DNA from: Pseudomonas piscis | Lineage (GTDB): Bacteria; Pseudomonadota; Gammaproteobacteria; Pseudomonadales; Pseudomonadaceae | Direction of reading: 5' to 3' | NCBI RefSeq assembly: GCF_009380155.1 | Contig: NZ_WHUV01000006.1 | Location: forward strand, 1-64,000 | Length of the DNA: 64,000 nt | Shown: positions 58,566 through 64,000 of the stretch, in pieces | Layout of the letters: the number at the start of each line of letters is the position of its first letter | Position numbering within the stretch: position 1 is the first letter of the stretch | Position numbers and translations under genes: made by a program | The notes under the pieces: model-generated | The model's database searches: none | What the model was told of the DNA's origin: nothing | What the model saw: the letters and a program-made list of their open reading frames with translations, nothing else

Positions 58566-60296
58566 ATGATGAATCAGAACGCTGAATACTCTGCGGTCAA
58601 CGATGCCGTGCGCGGGCAATTCTTCCGTCGGGTGTGGGCCATGACCGTGCCCTACTGGCGCAGCGAGGAAAAGGGCAAGGCCTGGCTGCTGCTGATCGCG
58701 GTGATCGGCTTGTCGCTGTTCAGCGTAGCCATCTCGGTGTGGATCAACAGCTGGTACAAGGATTTCTACAACGCCTTGCAGAAGAAGGACGAAGCGGCAT
58801 TCTGGCACCTGATCCTGTATTTCTGCGGCATTGCCGCGGTGGCGATCCTGGGCGCGGTGTACCGCCTGTACCTGACCCAGATGCTGACCATCCGCTGGCG
58901 GGCCTGGCTCACCGAGAAGCACTTCGCCCGTTGGCTGGACAACAAGAACTACTACCAGCTGGAGCAGGGCGGTTATACCGACAACCCCGACCAGCGGATT
59001 TCCGAGGACCTCAACAGCTTCACCACCAACACCCTGGCGCTGGGCCTGGGGCTGATCCGCAACCTGGTCAGCCTGGTGTCCTTTTCCATCATCCTCTGGG
59101 GCGTGTCCGGCAGCATCGAGGTGCTGGGCTATACCATTCCCGGCTACATGTTCTGGTGCGCCCTGGTGTACGCCCTGGTCGGCAGCTGGCTGACCCACCT
59201 GATCGGGCGCCGGTTGATCGGCCTGAACAACCAGCAGCAACGTTTCGAGGCCGACCTGCGTTTCTCCATGGTGCGGGTCCGGGAAAACGCCGAGAGCATT
59301 GCCCTGTATGACGGCGAGAAGAATGAGAACCAGCGCCTGAGCAGTCGTTTCGGCAAGGTCTGGCACAACTTCTGGGACATCATGAAGGTATCCAAGCGCC
59401 TGACCTTCTTCACGGCCGGTTATGGCCAGATCGCGATCATCTTCCCGTTCATCGTCGCGGCCCCACGTTACTTCGCCGGCAAGATCGAGCTGGGCGAGCT
59501 GATGCAGATCAACTCGGCCTTCGGCAACGTCCAGGAGAACTTCAGCTGGTTCATCACGGCCTATTCCGACCTCGCAGCCTGGCGCGCCACCTGCGACCGT
59601 CTGCTGAGTTTCCGCCAGGCCATGAGCGACAACGAGGAACGCCCCCCGGCCATCGACGTGCAAACCGAGGGCAAGCAGCTGCAAGTGCATGACCTGGGCC
59701 TGGACCTGGCCGATGGCCGGCACCTGCTGGCCGGTGCGCAGATGACCGTGAGCCCGGGCGAGCGGCTGATGCTCAGCGGTCGCTCCGGCAGTGGCAAGAG
59801 CACCCTGCTGCGGGCCATGGGACGCCTGTGGCCGGCGGGCCACGGCAATATCCGCTTGCCGGACCAGCGTGCGCTGTTCCTGCCGCAAAAACCCTACCTG
59901 CCCATTGGCAGCCTGCGTGAGGCCCTGAGTTATCCACAAGCGGGCGACAGCTATGCCCAGGAGCGCTACGAGCAAGTGCTGGATACTTGCCGTTTGGCGC
60001 ATCTGGTACCGCGCCTGGATGAGCCCAATCACTGGCAGCGCATGCTTTCTCCGGGCGAACAGCAGCGCCTGGCCTTTGCCCGGGCGCTGTTGTATGCACC
60101 GCAGTGGCTGTACATGGACGAGGCCACCTCGGCCATGGATGAAGAAGACGAAGCAGCGTTGTACCAGGCGTTGATCGACCAGCTGCCGGGGTTGAGCATC
60201 GTCAGTGTCGGCCACCGCAGCAGCCTCAAGCGTTTCCATCCGCGGCATGTTCGCATCGACCAGGGCCAGCTGGTGGAGCAGCCCCTGAGCGCCTGA
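58566..60296 (+). CDS. SbmA/BacA-like ABC transporter (fused permease-ATPase)
   Basis: 576 residues. The N-terminal membrane domain (about 1-350) is of the SbmA/BacA / ABC_membrane_2 type: WINSWYKDFYNALQKKDEAAFW, RWRAWLTEKHFARWLDNKNYYQLE, and NPDQRISEDLNSFT are hallmarks. The ATPase follows with Walker A SGRSGSGKSTLLRAMGRLW, QKPYLP, signature LSPGEQQRLAFARALL and Walker B YMDEATSAMDEEDE. Related proteins move peptides, vitamin B12 or fatty acids; the substrate here is unknown. It starts at 58566 or the next ATG, with its own strong terminator. Confidence 0.9.
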   Translation: MMNQNAEYSAVNDAVRGQFFRRVWAMTVPYWRSEEKGKAWLLLIAVIGLSLFSVAISVWINSWYKDFYNALQKKDEAAFWHLILYFCGIAAVAILGAVYRLYLTQMLTIRWRAWLTEKHFARWLDNKNYYQLEQGGYTDNPDQRISEDLNSFTTNTLALGLGLIRNLVSLVSFSIILWGVSGSIEVLGYTIPGYMFWCALVYALVGSWLTHLIGRRLIGLNNQQQRFEADLRFSMVRVRENAESIALYDGEKNENQRLSSRFGKVWHNFWDIMKVSKRLTFFTAGYGQIAIIFPFIVAAPRYFAGKIELGELMQINSAFGNVQENFSWFITAYSDLAAWRATCDRLLSFRQAMSDNEERPPAIDVQTEGKQLQVHDLGLDLADGRHLLAGAQMTVSPGERLMLSGRSGSGKSTLLRAMGRLWPAGHGNIRLPDQRALFLPQKPYLPIGSLREALSYPQAGDSYAQERYEQVLDTCRLAHLVPRLDEPNHWQRMLSPGEQQRLAFARALLYAPQWLYMDEATSAMDEEDEAALYQALIDQLPGLSIVSVGHRSSLKRFHPRHVRIDQGQLVEQPLSA

Positions 60297-60316
60297 TCAC
60301 CGTCCGGATGTAAGAA

Positions 60317-60354
60317 GGCCCGCCCGGCAGTAGCTGCCGGGCGGGCCTTTTTTT
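60317..60354. terminator. Rho-independent terminator after the ABC transporter
   Basis: GGCCCGCCCGGCAG and CTGCCGGGCGGGCC around a three-base loop, then seven T. It lies in the gap to the converging 63-residue gene. Confidence 0.93.
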
Positions 60355-60362
60355 CGCGGGTG

Positions 60363-60554
60363 TCAGCCGTTCTTGAGGATAGTGCGGTCGACTCGCACCG
60401 CCAGCTGGCCGCTGCCCGGCTTGGCGTTGAAGGCCACGTTGCCGCGTTCGTCGACGCTGGCCCGGGCGATGGGCGCGCCGTTGAGCAGCAGCTCCAGCGG
60501 AGCGCCCTTGAGGGATTGGCCGGAGGCCAGTTGCAGGTTCAGATTGATAGCCAT
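60363..60554 (-). CDS. Small beta-rich protein (63 aa), partner of the phospholipase-like gene
   Basis: MAINLNLQLASGQSLKGAP begins a protein of alternating hydrophobic residues that looks like a single small Ig-like or carboxypeptidase-regulatory-type beta domain (PLELLLNGAPIARASVDERGNVAF). There is no signal peptide and no recognised family. AAGGACATCACC precedes the ATG. It lies 13 bases after the phospholipase-like gene, so it is co-transcribed from the LexA-controlled promoter. It could be an immunity protein, a chaperone or a structural partner; nothing in the sequence decides this. Confidence 0.6.
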   Translation of the reverse strand: MAINLNLQLASGQSLKGAPLELLLNGAPIARASVDERGNVAFNAKPGSGQLAVRVDRTILKNG

Positions 60555-60567
60555 GGTGATGTCCTTG

Positions 60568-62205
60568 TCAGGCGTTGCGGTCGATGAAGCGGGTGGCGTT
60601 CTTGTCGATGGAGCCGATCAGCTCCGGTGAGCCGCCACGGAACTGGCGGAACACATTGCGCCCGCTGGCGCCGCTGTTGCTGGTGCCGGCCGGGATCGCC
60701 AGGGTCGGCTGGAAGCTGTCGCCGAGCTCGACATAGGCCGACCAGGGGCCGATGTACGACTCGTTCAAGCCATTGGTTTCGCTGACGGCGTAGCGCACCG
60801 CGTGGCCTGGCAGCCAGTTCGGTTCGCTGGGGGTGTGGCTCTGCCAGCCATCGGCGACGATCGAAGGCATCGCACCGGGGGTTTCCAGGTAGCCCGCCGG
60901 CTTGTTGGGGCTGTAGTTCTTGAGCAGCAGGTAGGTGCTCCAGCCCCACCAGTTGTCGATGGTCTTGCTGTCGTTGAGGTTGTTGACGTCGCTGCGACGC
61001 AGCACCTGGTCGCCCTTGGTGACGAACAGTGGCGAGAAGTTGCCGCTCTTGGCGGCGTTCAGGTCCGGCGCCACTTTCAGCGCCGCATAGCTGGCCGGGG
61101 CCGGCAGGCTGCCGCTGAGGTAGCTGGCGAAGATCTCGTCGGCCGAGCGTTGGACCGCCAGTTTCACCAGCTGGCGATTGCGGTGGTCGACGCTGTCGAA
61201 ATAGCGCTTGTCGCCGTAGGAGTGCCAGCGATCGCCCTGGGCGTTGCTGACATTGAGGCCGAACTTGCTGTCCTCGTCATGCATGAAACGGGTGATCAAC
61301 GAACCCAGGTCGCTGGGAGTGACCACAGCCGCTACTTGCTTGCGCGGCACTCGTACATGGCCGGCGGAGAACAGGTCGGTGAGGAAGTGGTCGGCGAAGG
61401 CGCTCATCGCATAGGCCAGTTCCAGTTGCTTGTCATCCGCGGTCTTGCCTGCCTGCACCGCTTGTTGCAGGGCGGCGGTATGGCCGGCGGTGTAGGCCGC
61501 CAGGGCCCATTCGCCGAAATGGTCGGCGTTGTTGGCGGCCAGCTTCAGGTAGCGGCCCAGGGGGAACAGCGCGGATACCGCGCTGCCACCGCCGGTGATC
61601 TTGTTCCATTCCTCGGACAGGCTGTCGCCGAGGGCGTCATAGGCCTCGTGGGGTTGCTTGCCGTCACGGATGGCCTGGTTGGCGGCGGCGATTTCCTTCT
61701 GCATCACGGCCAGGATCTGCCGGGCCTCGTCCTTGGAAGCGGGGAGCACAGCCAGGGAGTTGAACGCGGCGATGAAGCGTTGCACCCGTTCGGCCGGGGT
61801 CGCGCCATCGCAGATCGGCTGGTCGGGAATACCGTAGAAGTCACCGCCCAGGGCGACGACCTGGCCGTAGGTCAGGGCCAGGCCGTTGGGCAGGTGCAGT
61901 TCGACTTGCCAGGCAGGAATGGCGGGGGCGTCCTTGGCGAAACGCAGCAGGGTGCTGTCGCCGATGGCGGTGTGTTCGCCGCCTTCGAAACGCAGCGATG
62001 GCTTGCCCGGCGCTACGGGCTTTGGCTCACGGGGCAGGTGTTCCGGGCGGTGGTACTTGATGGTGTGGTGGCCGTCGGCGACCAGTACCAGGTTGTCGCC
62101 ATCGCCGTTGATGGCGATGCCTTGTTCGGTGAACAGGCGGTCCAGGTCGGCGATGATCTTGCCGGCATGTTGCGGTTGCTGCTTCTGTGCAGAGATTCCT
62201 GACAT
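60568..62205 (-). CDS. Zinc-dependent phospholipase C-like protein, LexA-controlled
   Basis: 545 residues. The central part has a histidine/aspartate pattern typical of zinc phospholipase C and P1-nuclease folds: HFGEWALAAYTAGHTAAL, then FADHFLTDLFSAGHVRVPR and MHDEDSKFGLNVSNAQGDRW. The C-terminal third (WWGWSTYLLLKNYSPNKPAG...) may be a lipid- or carbohydrate-contact domain. There is no signal peptide at the N-terminus (MSGISAQKQQPQHAGK), so release would need lysis or a dedicated secretion system. AAGGAGCTAGAA precedes the ATG. A consensus LexA box ends 40 bases upstream. The enzyme call is by motif only. Confidence 0.6.
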   Translation of the reverse strand: MSGISAQKQQPQHAGKIIADLDRLFTEQGIAINGDGDNLVLVADGHHTIKYHRPEHLPREPKPVAPGKPSLRFEGGEHTAIGDSTLLRFAKDAPAIPAWQVELHLPNGLALTYGQVVALGGDFYGIPDQPICDGATPAERVQRFIAAFNSLAVLPASKDEARQILAVMQKEIAAANQAIRDGKQPHEAYDALGDSLSEEWNKITGGGSAVSALFPLGRYLKLAANNADHFGEWALAAYTAGHTAALQQAVQAGKTADDKQLELAYAMSAFADHFLTDLFSAGHVRVPRKQVAAVVTPSDLGSLITRFMHDEDSKFGLNVSNAQGDRWHSYGDKRYFDSVDHRNRQLVKLAVQRSADEIFASYLSGSLPAPASYAALKVAPDLNAAKSGNFSPLFVTKGDQVLRRSDVNNLNDSKTIDNWWGWSTYLLLKNYSPNKPAGYLETPGAMPSIVADGWQSHTPSEPNWLPGHAVRYAVSETNGLNESYIGPWSAYVELGDSFQPTLAIPAGTSNSGASGRNVFRQFRGGSPELIGSIDKNATRFIDRNA

Positions 62206-62244
62206 TTCTAGCTCCTTGATATGTCATGGGTTATTTGAATTTAA

Positions 62245-62260
62245 CTGTATGTATATACAG
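62245..62260. promoter_or_regulatory. LexA (SOS) box
   Basis: CTGTATGTATATACAG fits the CTGT-N8-ACAG LexA consensus with a near-palindromic A+T core. It lies 40 bases upstream of the phospholipase-like start codon, a normal operator position. The divergent AEC transporter starts about 195 bases away on the other side and is less likely to be the target. Confidence 0.88.
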
Positions 62261-62455
62261 TTGAAATCGAGAATAAACGAAAACCATTTCCCGTCAAGAT
62301 GGCAAGCATTCGAAGCAGGATGTTTTTTCGCGTCGGCCGGAGTGATGGTTTGGCGAGGCCTCTGGCCCAAGGGTTGGCGGCTCGCTCCTCGAGCGGCCGC
62401 GGAATGATTGGATTACCATTGGCCGCCTTACGACAGGCTCAAGGTCCACCCGCCC

Positions 62456-63397
62456 ATGCTGGCCATCTTTTTCGAAACGCTGACGATCACCGCGCCCGTC
62501 TTCGCCATGCTGTTGCTGGGTCTGTTGCTCAAGCGGGTGGGCTGGATCAACGACAACTTCATCCATACCGCCTCGGCCCTGGTGTTCAACGTCACCATGC
62601 CGGCGTTGCTGTTCCTGGGTATCGTCCACGCCGACCTGCGTTCGTCGCTCAAGCCCGGGGTGCTGGTGTATTTTTCCCTGGCCACCCTGGCGTGCTTCGC
62701 CCTGGCCTGGCTCTGGGCGATCTGGCGTTGTCCGCGGGAGGATCGCGGCATCTATACCCAGGGCGCGTTTCGCGGCAACAACGCGATCATCGGCCTGGCC
62801 CTGGCGGCCAGCATGTATGGCAGCTACGGCATTTCCCTGGGGGCGGTGCTGGCGGCGCTGGTGATCCTTTTCTACAACACCCTGTCGACCATCGTCCTGG
62901 CGGTCTACAGCCCGGTGATCAAGTCCGACCCCTGGAGCATCTTCAAGAACGTGATCAGCAATCCGCTGATCGTCAGCGTGCTGGTGGCCGGGTCATTCGC
63001 CTACTGGCAGATCGGCCTGCCTGGCTGGTTGCAGACCTCGGGCCAGTACCTGGCGCAGATGACCCTGCCGCTGGCGCTGATCTGCATCGGCGGCACCCTG
63101 TCCATGGCGGCCTTGCGCAACAGCGGGCGGATGGCTATCAGTTCCAGCTTGATGAAGATGATCAGCCTGCCGGCGCTGGCGACTTTCGGCGCCTGGCTTT
63201 GCGGCTTTCGCGGGGCCGAACTGGGAATCCTGTTCCTGTACTTCGGCAGCCCCACCGCGGCGGCAAGCTTCGTCATGGCCCGGGCGGCCAACGGCAATCA
63301 TGAACTGGCAGCGGCAATCATCGTCATCACCACGGTGATGGCGGCAGTGACCACCAATATCGGGATCTTCCTGCTGCAGTGGGGAGGCTGGATCTAG
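62456..63397 (+). CDS. AEC-family transporter (auxin efflux carrier-like)
   Basis: A 313-residue membrane protein with about ten helices in two five-helix halves. N-terminal ITAPVFAMLLLGLLLKRVGW and the first-half VFNVTMPALLFLGI are family-typical. In the second half there are LPLALICIGGTLSM, FGSPTAAASFVMA and a C-terminal helix IVITTVMAAVTTNIGIFLL. It probably exports or exchanges small organic acids; the substrate is unknown. ATG 62456 has AAGG about 10 bases upstream; a TTG at 62408 is a less likely start. Confidence 0.88.
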   Translation: MLAIFFETLTITAPVFAMLLLGLLLKRVGWINDNFIHTASALVFNVTMPALLFLGIVHADLRSSLKPGVLVYFSLATLACFALAWLWAIWRCPREDRGIYTQGAFRGNNAIIGLALAASMYGSYGISLGAVLAALVILFYNTLSTIVLAVYSPVIKSDPWSIFKNVISNPLIVSVLVAGSFAYWQIGLPGWLQTSGQYLAQMTLPLALICIGGTLSMAALRNSGRMAISSSLMKMISLPALATFGAWLCGFRGAELGILFLYFGSPTAAASFVMARAANGNHELAAAIIVITTVMAAVTTNIGIFLLQWGGWI

Positions 63398-63439
63398 GGG
63401 GGGGCACGCCGGCGCGCAGGGGCGACCGGCGACGAGATA

Positions 63440-63820
63440 TCACTGGTCTTGCTGGTAGGCGTCTATCACTTCCTGGGCGGCGCGAAAGGCATCGACGGCC
63501 GCCGGCACCCCGGCATACACCGCGCAGTGCAGCAGCGCTTCGCGAATCTCTTCGACAGTGCAGCCGTTGTTCAGCGCGCCGCGTACGTGGCCCTTGAGTT
63601 CCTGCGGGCACTTGAGGGCGGTCAGGGCCGCCAGGGTGATCAGGCTGCGGGTCTTGAGCGGCAGGCCTTCGCGGTTCCACACGCCTCCCCAGGCATGTTC
63701 GTTGACGAAGTCCTGCAAGGGTTGGCTGAACTCGGTGGCGTTGCCCAGGGCTCGGTCGACGAAGGCATCGCCCATCACCTGGCGACGCATCTGCAGACCG
63801 CTTTTATTGTTCTCGCTCAT
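63440..63820 (-). CDS. Carboxymuconolactone decarboxylase family protein
   Basis: A 126-residue protein of the PcaC/AhpD-like fold. The text EFSQPLQDFVNEHAWGGVWNREGL and RSLITLAALTAL and the C-terminal HCAVYAGVPAAVDAFRAAQEV match gamma-carboxymuconolactone decarboxylases closely. No other pca genes are present, so its in vivo role may differ. No CxxC pair is present, which argues against a peroxidase of the AhpD type. Its start overlaps the stop of the upstream membrane-protein gene (ATGA). Confidence 0.88.
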   Translation of the reverse strand: MSENNKSGLQMRRQVMGDAFVDRALGNATEFSQPLQDFVNEHAWGGVWNREGLPLKTRSLITLAALTALKCPQELKGHVRGALNNGCTVEEIREALLHCAVYAGVPAAVDAFRAAQEVIDAYQQDQ

Positions 63821-64000
63821 GGCGTTTCCCTCTTGTGTTGGCGGCGCCAGGCCCGTAGCGAACTGAACAGCAGGAACGCCACCAGCGCCGGCAGGATGAA
63901 AAACAGCATCAGGCGCTCCAGCTTGCCCGCCAGGGGCATGCCGGTCGTGAAGGACATCACGTGCAGCCCGTAGGCCAGGTACAGGCCGAGCAGCAGCAGG
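63817..64000 (-). CDS. Small membrane protein, 5' end outside window
   Basis: The frame is open from the window edge to TGA at 63817-63819. The visible 60 residues read as two hydrophobic helices (LLLLGLYLAYGLHVM and LMLFFILPALVAFLLFSSL) with GMPLAGKLER between them, then a basic tail RAWRRQHKRETP. It is translationally coupled to the carboxymuconolactone decarboxylase-like gene. No family is recognised. Confidence 0.7.
   Translation of the reverse strand, partial: LLLLGLYLAYGLHVMSFTTGMPLAGKLERLMLFFILPALVAFLLFSSLRAWRRQHKRETP

Overview
This window is chromosomal DNA from a Pseudomonas of the P. fluorescens lineage. The base composition is G+C rich. Gene content and order recall P. aeruginosa PA4493-PA4524 (nadC, a DUF1631 gene, ampD, ampE, a chemotaxis transducer, piuABC, speC, the dpp/opdP/psdR block and roxSR). 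Names rest on reading the translations and on remembered family features; no database search was possible.

Layout. 1-940: the right end of a genomic island. It holds an IS3-family transposase tail, a membrane-protein gene cut by that IS, a 38-residue proline-rich ORF and a 3' tRNA fragment that looks like an attachment site. 990-9200: core genes (a coiled-coil envelope protein, a small acidic protein, nadC, a DUF1631 protein, ampDE, a chemoreceptor). 9330-17360: a zinc-ribbon membrane protein, a TatD hydrolase and the complete fructose phosphotransferase locus fruR / fruB-fruK-fruA with a clear FruR operator. 17360-18560: repeat-rich DNA, then a folded leader RNA in front of a small DUF6124-like gene. 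18900-27000: a type I-F CRISPR-Cas locus with cas3, cas8f, cas5f, cas7f, cas6f and an array of 11 recognisable repeats plus 2 decayed ones. 27110-36800: a PhoD-like phosphatase, the iron-uptake genes piuB, piuA and piuC, a Sel1-repeat protein and speC. 37400-40880: a four-gene osmoprotectant ABC transporter. 41338-43400: prfC and a small secreted protein. 43500-55450: the dipeptide transport operon (three binding proteins, an OprD-type porin, dppBCDF) under a PsdR-type regulator. 55680-60300: a SIMPL-domain protein, the RoxSR redox two-component system and an SbmA/BacA-like ABC transporter. 60360-62205: a two-gene unit (a 63-residue protein and a phospholipase C-like protein) with a near-perfect LexA box upstream. 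62456-64000: an AEC-family transporter, a carboxymuconolactone decarboxylase-like protein and a membrane protein cut by the window edge.

The parts most worth attention are these. (1) The CRISPR-Cas locus has a full interference module and array, but no cas1 in the window, and its Cas3 lacks the N-terminal Cas2 domain normally fused to it in I-F systems. It looks like a system that can defend but not learn. (2) The DUF6124-like gene is preceded by a roughly 150-nt RNA with nested stems and a decamer repeated beside the gene's ribosome site, which suggests an antisense-type or switching control. (3) A LexA box controls a phospholipase-like gene that has no signal peptide. (4) The island end carries a candidate attachment site.
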